In this document: in pieces, positions 47,523-58,421 of the stretch | Position numbering within the stretch: the first letter of the stretch is position 1 | How the letters are laid out: each line of letters opens with the position of its first letter | NCBI GenBank assembly: GCA_028622995.1 | Contig: JAJQJQ010000027.1 | Span: 434,001 to 498,000, forward strand | Length of the DNA stretch: 64,000 bases | DNA from: Panagrolaimus kolymaensis | Taxonomy: Eukaryota; Nematoda; Chromadorea; Rhabditida; Panagrolaimidae | Direction of reading: 5' to 3' | Position numbers and translations under genes: made by a program | The notes under the pieces: generated by a model | What the model was told of the DNA's origin: nothing | The model's database searches: none | Seen by the model: only the letters and a program-made list of their open reading frames with translations

Positions 47523-48927
47523 TTAATCATCAAATAATTCAGTTTTCAAGCATTTTGGTAAATCATCAACTTTCTTCGCTTCAGGTTTCTTATTCTTCCA
47601 TTCTCTTTTTTCTTTATCGGAAATTAAATCAATGGAATTTTTAAAATTACATCCATCACTTCCACATCGACAAAAATCATCTGAACAAAAAATAAATGCA
47701 TCTGGTGTATCAAAATAACAACCTCGTTCAACACTTGTTTCTATAAAAATGTGGGATCTTTAATTTTTTATTTTTTTAAGAAAAGCAATTTTGAAATTTT
47801 TAACTTATGTAAATTTTTGGAGATTAAAATTAAATAACTAACCATTTTTAATTTTCCAATAACAACTGGTATAAAAATCTCCATCACTATTTTTTCCACA
47901 TTTAACTAAATTTTTTGTTCCATCTTTTTCATTTGTGCATATTTGATTGCAATTTTCACTGCATACATAACATTCAACTAAAAATTAAACATACATTTTT
48001 TGATAGAATTTAAGCTTAAAAATCCAAAGTTAAAACTATTACAAGGATTTCTAACACGAAAATTATGAATTTTGTAGTTTATGATTTTAGAATTTTTAAT
48101 ATGAAAAATTTTTGCATTGGAATTTTTGTTAATAATTTCTTTGTTTAAAATTCTTTTTAATTCTTACTATCTTTAGCAGATGGTGGCTGAGTATATTTAT
48201 TCTCTTCCTCGATGACTGCTTTATCTTGCAAACATTTTGGGAGATCTTTGATTTCCTTTGCTTCAATGGTTGGAGCTTCATAATCAAAATCCCAATAAAT
48301 TCTTCCCATTCCATTGCAGCCTCGATCGGGGCATTTATAAAAATTTAATATTCCTATTTGTCGAAATTCACTTGTATCTTCTTCGAAATAACATCCAGCT
48401 TCAACAGCTTCATCTTAAAAAAAAATTAAAAGCTCTGGTTTTTTGTTAGAAAAAATAATAATAGAAAATGATTGATACTTTTATTGACTTTCCAATAACA
48501 ACTGTTATAAAGGGTTCCATTTTCATTTTTTCCACATTTTACTAAATTTTGAGTTCGAATTGTTTTATCACTGCAATCTTGTTCACAACGGGGATTACAA
48601 ACATAACATTCTTCTGTAAAAAAAGTATTTTTAGTAAAAAGGTTGAAGAAATTTTGAAGAGTTTTAAAGTTTTACAAGAAATATAAACTATTCGATTTTA
48701 CGAAATAAGTATGTCAAAATTTAAAATAAAAGTTGTGCGGATCCGAATAAAAAAAAGATAGTTTGTTTTGATTCAAAAGTAATAACTTTATTATTTTTCA
48801 ACTTTTTTAAAATTAACTTGTGATACAAAAAAATAAATGGCTTACGTTCTTTTGATTCTTCCGCAAAAATCAAAGTTAAAAATGAAGAAGAAAAAATAAA
48901 GCAATAAATAAAACTTTTCAACCACAT
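47523..48927 (-). CDS. Secreted protein with two Ly6-like cysteine-rich domains
   Basis: Five exons (48846-48927, 48479-48613, 48168-48413, 47843-47977, 47523-47740) encode 271 aa. The ATG at 48927 gives a signal peptide (MWLKSFIYCFIFSSSFLTLI). Two homologous units follow, each spread over two exons with the same intron position. Each starts CYVCxxxCxxxC, passes NLVKCGKN, YxSCYWK and GCYF, and ends with CxxxGCN. That closing pattern and the Cys spacing resemble the Ly6/uPAR (three-finger) fold, which is inference. Each unit is followed by a charged linker ending DLPKCL, so the repeat includes this tail. No GPI or membrane anchor is seen, so the product is probably soluble and secreted. The role is unknown. 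Exon duplication within the gene and the broken copy at 28.5-29.2 kb indicate a duplicating family. Confidence 0.8.
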
Positions 48928-50271
48928 TTTTTTCAATCAATGAAAAAATTGCTAAAAAGTGAAATATTTGGACTTCTTTATAAACAAATATTTTTGAATT
49001 TAGTTTGATCTTTTTTTCTTCTTATTTATTCGAAAGATTTTTTAGTTTTGTTTTCTCTAAAACCAAATGTCTTTGTTACTTAATAAAAAAAGTTGTTGAT
49101 TGATTGAGGTTGTTTAATTGCTTGCAAACAAGTTGTCAACATTTTTTGTTTTGTTTTAAGTTAATTTTTGTTATTATAGCTCAGATTTTATTAATTCATT
49201 GAACACTTTTCTTTGTAATAACATTGGATGATTGAGGCCCATGATTTCGAACGCAATAAAAAAAACTATTTAAAACACATCAAAGTTCAAAAATTTTATT
49301 TCATTATTATTTTAAAAAAGGCATAGGTTTTTTTTATTAAGAGTGTTTAATTTCAAAATTTCAACTAAAAAAATAAAAAATATACATAAATCCTTCTTTG
49401 CATAATTATTATTTTACTTTGTCATTGCATAAACAGCTGCGGCTGTTGATAGTCATTGCAGTCATATTTTGCAACAACAACAAAAAAAGAAATAAAATAA
49501 AACTAATATAAAAATAAAATGAATGTCTCATCATCGTTTGCGAATAATAGATGGATAATAAAATAGAATAGAATGATTCATCTCTAACCTTCGATCCATT
49601 TTCCGGAAGCAAGCATTTTGTAAAATTAAAAAACAGGGGTATTACAAATTTATCAATCCGCCAAATATATTAAATGAGTCATTTAAAGTCAATATTGCTT
49701 TTCTGGTTGCGTCGGTTTTTTCTGCCCAAAATCATCGACGCACATGTTTTTACAAATAAATTTATTTTTAATCGGTGACCACCGCCATTCAGAATCAATC
49801 ACAATTGTCATCGTCGTCAGCCAAATCGAGAAAAAAAAGAAGGGTTTTTTTTATTACGCGGAAGTGATAACCCTTCAAGGCTAAATTAAATAAATTTATT
49901 GACTCCAGTGTATTGTATTGGGGTTGTTATTTTTTAAACTTCTTTCTCTCTTCCTAATTAACCAACCAATTAAATAAAAAGTTTAAAAAACAAAAGACGG
50001 GTGTGGAAGAAGAATCTTTTTATAGACGCAAATAAGGTTGGTTGCCGAAAACCTGTGACGTTGTTGGGTTGATTGGTTTGATATTACAACAACTTTTTTT
50101 TATTTTTTAAAGAAGAAGAATCAAAAAAAGTAAAAAAAGTATTTAAACTTGAAAGAAAATAAATATTTTTTCGTCAGGTCATCTTTGTTTTATTTTTATT
50201 TTTTGGTTTACTTGATTGTCTCTGATTTGATTCTTTATTTTATTTATTATTTAAAAAAATATAATATTAAA
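48928..50271. other. Divergent intergenic region
   Basis: Upstream of the minus-strand cysteine-rich gene and of the plus-strand matrixin gene. It includes a doubtful small frame at 49409-49534 (-) of about 41 residues, a hydrophobic signal-like start (SFYFYISFILFLFLLLL) and two Cys in a short tail (SRSCLCNDKVK). I do not count it as a gene. Confidence 0.4.
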
Positions 50272-51825
50272 ATGAAAACAACAATAATTTCATATTTTTA
50301 TTTGTTATTTTTATTATTTTCTACTGTAAATTCATTCGATTTATTTGGACTTGGATCTCGATCTAAACCAAAAAGCCAAGATTTACCTCCAGTTTCTGAT
50401 CAAAAAGCTCAGGTAAATTTTTAAATTTATAAGCTTTGACCCCAAAATTATTTTTCATTAATTTTTTAGCAATATTTACAAAATTTTGGTTATCTTGGTC
50501 CATCTAATTTTATTGCAGCTTCACCTCGAAATGGTGGAGGAGGAAATTTTCAAGGAATTGAAGATACTTTTAAAAGTGCCGTAAGAAAATTCCAACAATT
50601 TGCTGGTTTAAGCCCCACTGGAAAATTAGATGTTCAAACTAAAAAGAAAATGGCTCAACCTAGATGTGGTGTGACTGATGTTTTGGCTATTAGTAGCACA
50701 CGAGGTTAGTTTTTTCTTATGTCTCCATTTACATACTTTAACAAGCTTTGAATTCGAAACAAAAATTTTACGATCTAAAAAAGCTCTTATTTTCTTTAGA
50801 AGCCGCATTTAAATGGAATAAACAACGAGTTACTTATGCCATCCTTGGATATTCCTCTGACATGTCTCAAGATGATGTTAAGTAAGTCTAACCTCATAAA
50901 CTTAACTTTTTCAGTATTTTAATAAAAAAATTTTTTTAGAAAAGCCCTTCGTCGTGCATTTGATACATGGTCGGAAGTAGTTCCACTTGATTTTACTGAA
51001 GTTTCACCCTCTTCTTCGCCCGATATTAAAATTCAATTTGCATCCATGTCTCATGGAGATCCATGGCCATTTGATGGTGAAGGTGGAGTTCTTGCCCATG
51101 CCACGATGCCTACAAGTGGTTTACTTCATTTTGATGAAGATGAACGATGGACTTATATGAATTCAAATAAAATTGCTAATGGTCAAACAGATTTACTTAA
51201 TGTTGCCATTCATGAATCAGGTCATGCCCTTGGTTTAAGTCATTCAACTGATGAAAATTCAATTATGGCACCATTTTATCATGAAACATTAGATTCAAAT
51301 GGAAATTATATTATTCCCAAATTGAAGAGTTCTGATATTCAAGCCATTCAAGATATTTATGGTTCACGAAGAGGAGGATCCAGACCAAGGCCATCCAGCA
51401 GCAATACGGATGATATCGGCGGAGGATTTGGAAGTGGCAGAGGAGGAAGTTCTTCTGGCTCAGGTTTTGGAAGTGGATTTGGTCGTGGCTCAAGATTTGG
51501 TGGAAGAGGGTCATCAAACTCAGATTTTGGTTCTGATTTCGGCGACCGTGGAAGTTTTGGTTCATGGAATCCATGGGGCTCTGATCGCAACACAGGTGGC
51601 TCTCGCTCCAGACTTAATTGGGCTTCATGGTCAGCCTGGTCTGATTCAGATGATTTTGGCGGAAGTGGTTTTGGTAATAATAATCGTGGACGTACAAGAC
51701 TTCGTGGAAATGATGATGATAGCGATACAGCTTCTTCAAATGACAATACCCATCATGGAAGTGATTGGTTTAGAAGCAAATTACGTTCGGTTGGTGGCAG
51801 CTTGGGAAGATTCCTTGAAGGCTAA
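50272..51825 (+). CDS. Matrix metalloproteinase with Gly/Ser-rich tail in place of hemopexin
   Basis: Four exons (50272-50412, 50470-50704, 50800-50881, 50940-51825) encode 447 aa. Residues 1-21 are a signal peptide. A peptidoglycan-binding-like prodomain follows ([28 protein letters not shown]) with the cysteine switch PRCGVTD at 111-117; the family form is PRCGxPD, so the Pro is Thr here. The catalytic domain carries [13 protein letters not shown], the zinc site [11 protein letters not shown] (244-254) and the Met-turn Met (about 262, NSIMAPFY), so it should be an active secreted protease cleaving matrix or cuticle proteins. No RxKR furin site is seen before the catalytic domain. From about 296 the protein becomes a 150-residue Gly/Ser/Arg/Asp-rich tail with repeated FGSG, FGGRGS and WASWSAWSD, and no hemopexin repeats. 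The ATG at 50272 is the first in frame. Confidence 0.93.
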
Positions 51826-52234
51826 AAACAGATTCATAAAATTATTTTGTTTGCTCAAAAAATATTCAGGAATAAATAATTATGGAATTTTCGATTTTCT
51901 AAATTTGAATATTGTATTTTTTTCAATTCTCATAGATCTCATAGATATTTTGTGTGCCTCGGTTTTTTTATTTTTAGTTAGAATAATGCTTTTTTTGCTT
52001 TGTTTTTTTTTATTGTTAATGTGAATATTGGCAATATTTATTTTAAATTAATTTTTTTTTGCACGAATAAACAATATTTAAATAGTTTGTATTTCTTGAA
52101 ACAAAAAATTAGAATACGATAATGAATGATAAAATAAATAATTTTTTTAGACAAAAAAATTGCAAGCAAAAAAAGAAGTCACGCAAAATTCAAAACAGAT
52201 TAATATTTTTAAAAAACGCTGCTGCAAAATTTTT
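51826..52234. other. Convergent 3' flanks
   Basis: Between the matrixin stop and the lysozyme stop. AATAAA-like sequences occur near 51871 (+). No gene seen. Confidence 0.5.
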
Positions 52235-53165
52235 TTATGGTTTCCAATTTTGATCCATATTAACCTAAAAAAAAAAAAATTTATTTGTGAAAATATGTTT
52301 TCATTTTTAGACTTTTTTTTCACTTTGATTCATTAAATCAAATATGTACTTACTCCACATGGTCCTTTAACGCTTCCAGAATATTGATGAATTGTGGGTT
52401 TGGTCCATCCTCCAAATGCTTTAAAGTTATCAAAATTTTCATGTCCATTATATGTGGCCCACCAAAGTGGAAGATGTTTCACTCCTGCCCAACCTGCTCC
52501 AACAATGGATTGCCAATTATTATAACTCGAATAGCTGAAAATTAAAAAAAAATATAAAATGGAAGATCGATCTTGGGAAAATTTTTCGTTTTGAATCAAA
52601 AAACTTACATTCCAACTTTTTTCTTCATTCTTTCAGCTTCAGCAACCATATCTGTAATAAATTTTTGATTATGGGCATGATCGGCAGGCCAATTAAGAAT
52701 TTCAACATCCAACCAAAGTGTTCCAATTTCAGCTTTATCAGCCGCTAATTTATTTATTGTTGCTTCAACTTGATTTTTGGCTGCAGCGCATGACGATCTC
52801 AAACAAGGGAAAAGATATCCATCAACTTCCTTCCAACCTGCAGCTCGGGCATTTTTTATGTTCGTGATTCCTTGATTGTCATAATTTCCAACGGATTCCC
52901 AAACTCGAGCAATAAAAAAGTGATATCCATCTTTAGCGAGGCATTCAAAAGTTGCTTTGCTTACGGCCTAAAAAAAATAATTTTCATGGAAGGCTTTGAA
53001 ATAGAAAAAATGGCACTTTTTTTACTCAAATATAAAATAAAAAAAAGGGTTTTTAATCAAATTAAATAAAGGTTTACTAACTTGAATTCCATCAAATCCT
53101 CTTCCACCCAAAACAGTTGAAAATAAAAATGAAGAAAAAATTATAGCAACAACAACCGACTTCAT
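52235..53165 (-). CDS. lys: GH25 lysozyme, secreted (nematode lys type)
   Basis: Four exons (53082-53165, 52609-52967, 52354-52534, 52235-52264) encode 217 aa. Residues 1-20 form a signal peptide ([20 protein letters not shown]). The protein follows the GH25 barrel as in C. elegans LYS proteins: [20 protein letters not shown] at the first strand, [29 protein letters not shown], and the catalytic Asp-x-Glu in LWLDVEI (Asp115, Glu117). [18 protein letters not shown] and the C-terminal VNMDQNW follow. GH25 enzymes cleave bacterial peptidoglycan; in worms they serve digestion and defence in the gut. Length and order of blocks are normal. The last exon is only 30 bases, ending NMDQNWKP before TAA at 52235. 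Confidence 0.94.
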
Positions 53166-53570
53166 TGTGAAATTGCGGATGTTTGACGAGTGAAAATATT
53201 GCTCATTTTTGTTTTATTTCCTTTTCCCTTTTTTCTGCATTTCATAGCCTCCTATTTGCTTGTTATCAATGAAAAGATAGGAAAAAAAGGCTACAAAAAA
53301 ATAAGAAGCGGAAGAACCAAAGTCAAAAATTGTAAGAGAACCAAAGAACGGGAAGAAGTTTAAAAAAAATTTGTTTTTATCATTTTTAACTCAATAAAAA
53401 AATTTATGCAAAATTTTTAAATGAAAAATATTTCAATGCTTTTTGAAATTCTTTTGTTCGGATGGATATCTAATCAATTTTATTTAAATAAAAATTTATT
53501 TCCCAAAAAAATAAACAACAAACAAGCAAAAAGACTTTAAATAAATAAAAATTCAACTTTTATTTTATTT
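53166..53570. other. Intergenic, no gene seen
   Basis: Upstream of the lysozyme gene and downstream of the CCHC-repeat gene, both on the minus strand. Nothing recognised apart from A/T runs. Confidence 0.5.
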
Positions 53571-55927
53571 TCAAACGTTTGAAGGTGTATAAAGGATTGG
53601 TAAACAATGATGGGGATTGCTGCCCATCTTAACATAATATTCACCATTATCATTTTCAAAAATTTTTGCGCAAACTTTTCTACTGCATTTATGACAAAAA
53701 AATCTGTTTCCATTCATATTAAAAAAACTGTAGCAAAGTTTTTTATTTTCTGATGAAAAAATAATTAAATTTTTCATTATTCCTTCATTGTTTCTTTGAA
53801 TTTCAAAGTTTGTTGCATGAATTATTGGACCTTCTGATTGTGGTTCACAAATGTGTGTAGCTTTTCCATATCCAGCAATTAACCTTTCTTCATTATTATT
53901 TGTTTCATTTTTGTGGAGTTTAATTCGAACTCCTTGTTTTCCTTGAAGTTTACAATTACTACATATAAAACATTTTGAAGTTTTATCAAAGTAATATGTG
54001 TAACATAATTCTTTATTTTCGGCATGATAAATACTTAATTGGTAGGTTTTAGTTCCATCAGCTTTAACAAAATATTCAAGCTTATAATCATTTTGGTTGA
54101 GAGGAATTTTTGTTGTTAATAAATTTTTTGATTTGTGACTATCACGCTTTGAAGGGGTGATGGTTGATAATCGAGTTTCTTTTGGTTGTTGTTGCTGTTC
54201 GATAAATGATGACTTTTGTTCATGGGTGTTTTCATTGTTGTTGTTGTTGCAGCTTTGATTGACAAAAGTTAAGTGGTTTGCATTCAAAGAATTATTTTGA
54301 TCCATCAAATTTTGGGCATTATCATTTTGTTTATTATTCATATATTCAATAGATTTTTGAGAATTGCAAACATGTGAAATCGAACTTAATTGAACATAAT
54401 CACCAGCACCGTCCACAACAACAGTGTTTTTGAATAATTTGATCATTAAAGTCAAATTTAATAATTTACAAGGATAACAATAATAATATCCTTTTGAAAT
54501 ATCTTGTGGAGCATATTGATAACAGAAATTTGGGTTTTCACTGCAAACAACCACTAACTTTTCAATTGATCGTCCATGATGTTGAGTTGGAATAAATTTA
54601 AAACCTGGAGGTCTTATTATTTCACCAGTAAGATTTGAAATTCCACTTCCTCTCTTTTTCTTTTTAGGAATATTAAATTCATTTTCTTCTTCAGCTGAAT
54701 CAAATTCAGATCCATCAAGATACATCGAATGAAATTTTTCTTTTATTAATCTCTTCCTCAAATTTTGTCGTCTTTGCCCATCCATTTCAATAGAGATATT
54801 ATTGGCTTCAGATAAAGGTGTCTTCGTCGTCGTCGATTCAGATTTGGTATTATTTGATGGAATGGAATGACTAAAATAAACGATTATAAGAAAATGAGAT
54901 TTATTTTTTAATAATTTTAAAATCACAGGAATTTTTTTTCTCGTTTCTGGTAGCTTATTTATTATGGATATGTTAAGCTAATGAGATCCAATAAGTGAGC
55001 TTTCTTAATTCCAAATTTTTATTAAGAATTACTCACTTTTGATTTTCCATATCATCGTTGTCGCTGTCCATTATTAATTCAACATAAACTGGGGCAGGTT
55101 TTGCTGAAGGAGGGTTAGGTATTGCCACCGCAACAGGTTTTTGCTTAATTACAGGCGCAGCTCTTTCTTCAATAAAAACAACATCTTCAGGTTCTTGTTT
55201 CATCAAAGGTGGTTGTTGTTCAAGATCATTTACATTTGGGTGTGGCTTTAATTCTGGAGTATCATCGAGGGTCAAAATAATATCCATAAATTTAATCTTT
55301 TCTTCATCAGAAAGTTTAAGCGCCTTTGCAATTCGCCGCAAATCAGCTGCCACAGGAATATCCTTTTGAATTCCATTAAAAATAAGATTAAAAAATTTGC
55401 TAAATGTTGGACGAAAATAATTAATAACCATTCCATTTGTTTCCTAAAAAATAAAGAAGCTTTAAAAATATATAACAATTCGGTGGAGCTAAAAATAAAT
55501 AAGCGATCAACTAACCCGCATCTTTTTGAATGATTCGTTTATTTCTTTGGAACCTTGGTCATTCGGAAAAATTAACGCAAATCCTTTGGTGACATTTTCA
55601 CTTGAAAATGCTATAAAAATGTTCTAAAAATAAATTTTTTATTATTTGTTAATTTATCTGGTTGAATTTATAGATGGGTATTTTTTTTATATGTAAACAA
55701 CTTACATCACGACGACAAAATTTTTGATTGATTTGAGTAACATCTATTTCCAAATCTAAAAAAAACAAAAATAAAGATGAAGAGACTATGTTTAAGAAAA
55801 TAAAATAAAATATAAATTTACCATCCGCAAAAGCTTCAAACTTCTTATTTTCTACGTCAACAGAATATTCGCATTCTTTGCAATAATTGATTTCGCTGTC
55901 ATTTGGAAATACAATTAATTCAGGCAT
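53571..55927 (-). CDS. Orphan protein with three CCHC zinc-ribbon-like repeats
   Basis: Five exons (55822-55927, 55706-55755, 55516-55623, 55037-55443, 53571-54870) encode 656 aa. I do not recognise the family. The first ~100 residues (MPELIVFPNDSEINYCKE through FIAFSSENVTKGFALIFPND) have the strand-strand-helix look of a PH/EVH1-like module, which is a guess. A helical and Pro-rich stretch follows (about 110-220), then a basic patch (PKKKKRGSG) that could be a nuclear signal. Three repeats occupy about 329-392, 485-565 and 580-646. Each has an ENxxxCY(x)Y/F strand, C-x2-C (CYPC, CSNC, CHKC), a lysine-rich strand and a closing H-x-C or HHC. The pattern suggests zinc binding, loosely like FLYWCH-type fingers but with CCHC ligands. 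An Asn/Gln-rich linker separates repeats 1 and 2. It may be a nuclear DNA- or RNA-binding protein. Confidence 0.72.
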
Positions 55928-56357
55928 TTTGTTTAATAAAAAAAAATAAAGGCAAATATAGCGAGCAAACAACTACCCAAATATTTTTTGTGGTTGTGAA
56001 AACTTTTAAGAAAACTTGGAAAAAAAGAAGTTTTTTTATCTGATGTCGTAAACCATAAATATTTGAGAAGAAGAAAAAAGAAGTGATATTTCTTTTAGGC
56101 TATATTTGGCCAGCTAGCAACGATAACAACTTCTTCTTCTTTTTTGTCGCAGGTTTATCAATAACAGCCCAACAAAAATTCCCACCCAAATATTACTTAA
56201 TTAATTCTCTCATTGCTGTCACTTTTTTTTAATACAAAAGGTGTCATATCTAAGAATATCAGTTTTTATGTTTTTTTTGTGTTACTTCAAAAGGATTTAT
56301 AGAGGTTTGTTATTAAATCAATAGCAAATTAAATTGATATTAAAAACAAAAAAAAAA
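55928..56357. other. Intergenic, no gene seen
   Basis: Upstream of the CCHC-repeat gene and downstream of the chemoreceptor gene, both on the minus strand. No feature recognised. Confidence 0.5.
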
Positions 56358-58421
56358 TCAAGTTAAAAAAATTAATTTCTTTTGTGTCGTTTCAATGATT
56401 GGAGTTTGTGTAACTTTTTGGGGTTTATGTGAGCATGGATATGTTGTGGCTGGATCATCAAATGGAGTTGTAACTGTTTCTAAAAAAAAATTCATGAGTT
56501 TTTTTTTCAGGTTTTTTCCACTAAATTTCGACTTACTATTATTTGCCTGAGTTTTTCCAATTAAAATAATTGCTCCGCGACTTGTTTTTATTTTAGTATT
56601 TTTTCGAATTGCTCTAAAAAAAATTATGGTATTTTTATAGCATTTTTGTTAAAAATCTTCTTACGCATTAACAATAATATAAATAATTGGATTAACTGCG
56701 CAATTAATAATCCACATAAAGTTTAATAAAGACCAAGCAAGATTTGTGGCAGGCAAAAGCACCTAAAAAATAGACAAATTTAGACTTTAAATTTTTGTAT
56801 TCTCAAAAAAAGTTTATGAAGATTTCAGTTTTTTTTTATTGAGAGGGGCAGAAAAATCAATTTAAGAACTTACATCATAATAATGCCAAAATACATTTAA
56901 AATTGAACAATAACCCGTAATTACAACAGCTTGAATTAATATTTTCATTTCAGCTCGATAATTTTTAGATACTTGATATTTTTTACGCTAAAAAAGAAAA
57001 AAGACTTTATGTATTCAAACATTTTCTTTCAGAAAACTTTGTCTGGAAGCTATTAATGGCCATTCAAAGGCATGAATTTTAAGAAAATAAACATATTTTA
57101 AAATCTAACAGAAAACGTAGGAGTTTTTAAAAATAGAAGGAATAAATAATTTAATAGCCCAAATTTAAAAAGAAAATTAAAATTTTGGGTTTTATTATAC
57201 TCTGCATCATAGTAGATGACTTTTTTAGTTTCACCAAGAAACAAATTTTTTCAAAGATAGCTTTTAGATATTAAAATTGCAATTTTGATCCTAATAAATT
57301 TTAAGAAAGATTTCATCACAAAACAAAAAACAACTCACTTTAGCAATCAAAACACCAAAAACGATTAAATAAATAATTCCTGAAATTGGTATGCCACCCA
57401 ATTCAATAACCATTTCCACTTTTTGAACATATTCACTACCAAAATAATCATGATCGTAATCCCATGACCAATATTCTGGGTAATATCTTATTGTACCTAA
57501 TGGAGAAGCTAAAGCACCACAAAATATAATAAAAAATCCAATACTCAATGCAATCCAAAATTTTAAGCATTTTTTAGCAAAAATTATTTCATCAATTCGA
57601 GGAAAACATAATTGTGTTAAACGATTTAATGATAAAATTAAAGTTAACACTGCATAAGCCACATAAGATGGAGTGGCAAGGGCGCCCATTAATTTAGCGA
57701 AAATTGGATTGAAAGTTGATTGGTAAATATTAAAGAAACCTAAAAAACGAACATTTATGCTTGAAATTACAACAAAACTCGTTTTTTAAAAAAACATCTA
57801 AAAGTTGTTTTAAGAACTCAAACAAAAATTTAATTACAAAGAGTCATAATGCGAAGCTTTAAAATATCGCGTTTTCGTTTTTTTGTTATGTTGTAATATT
57901 GCTTAGTCTATGAGCTCAAAAACAAAAACTTCAAAAAGTTTTATTTACAAGATTCTTAATCGCAAATTTACGATATGCTTTAAAAATGTTTTGTTTCAGA
58001 ACCCTAAATAACAAAATTTACGATAAGCGGCGTCATGGGGATTGTAAATTCTAAACTAAAACAGACTGAATAGGAAAAAACAATATTTTTTTTTAAAATT
58101 TGAAAAATAATCAAAAAATTTCTTACCCGTAACTGCATGAGGAAATAATTGAATTGTATCAAAATAAGCTAAATATAACATAAATTGATATGCATTAAGT
58201 CGTCGCAATTCTTTATCAGAATTTATTGCATTTATAACAACAATATTTGGAATTACAGACAGCACCGAAATCACAACCATCAAAACTCCAACAATCACAT
58301 CGGGAGTTGTTGGGGCTATTGGGCCAATTATGGAAGCTGCAGCTGTAGCTTCGGTGGGCGTCGTTGTTGAAATTTCGTCTGCTATTATTGATATTATTGT
58401 AGTAGCAACAATATCAGACAT
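56358..58421 (-). CDS. Seven-helix chemoreceptor, nematode srt/srx-like
   Basis: Six exons (58127-58421, 57339-57739, 56874-56987, 56665-56762, 56537-56613, 56358-56479) encode 368 aa. After a Thr/Ala/Ile-rich extracellular N-terminus come seven hydrophobic helices. Helix 1 is followed by NAINSDKELRRLNAYQFMLYLA, typical of these receptors. Helix 3 ends in LTLILSLNRLTQLCFP in the DRY position. Helix 6 has ILIQAVVITGYC, and helix 7 carries NPIIYIIVN (the NPxxY motif). The C-terminus is short, basic near the membrane (RKNTKIKTSR) and ends in a Thr/Pro-rich tail. Such receptors are expressed in sensory neurons for chemosensation. The subfamily (srt versus srx) is uncertain. The start at 58421 is the first Met; no signal peptide precedes helix 1. 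Confidence 0.85.

Noticed and set aside
49409..49612. Small frame with signal-like start and two Cys
   Set aside because: Too short, no acceptor close to the ATG and no family; noted only within the intergenic entry.
51359..52024. 221-residue plus-strand frame and a 129-residue minus frame over the matrixin tail
   Set aside because: Shadows of the Gly/Ser-rich tail; stops are rare in its repetitive codons.
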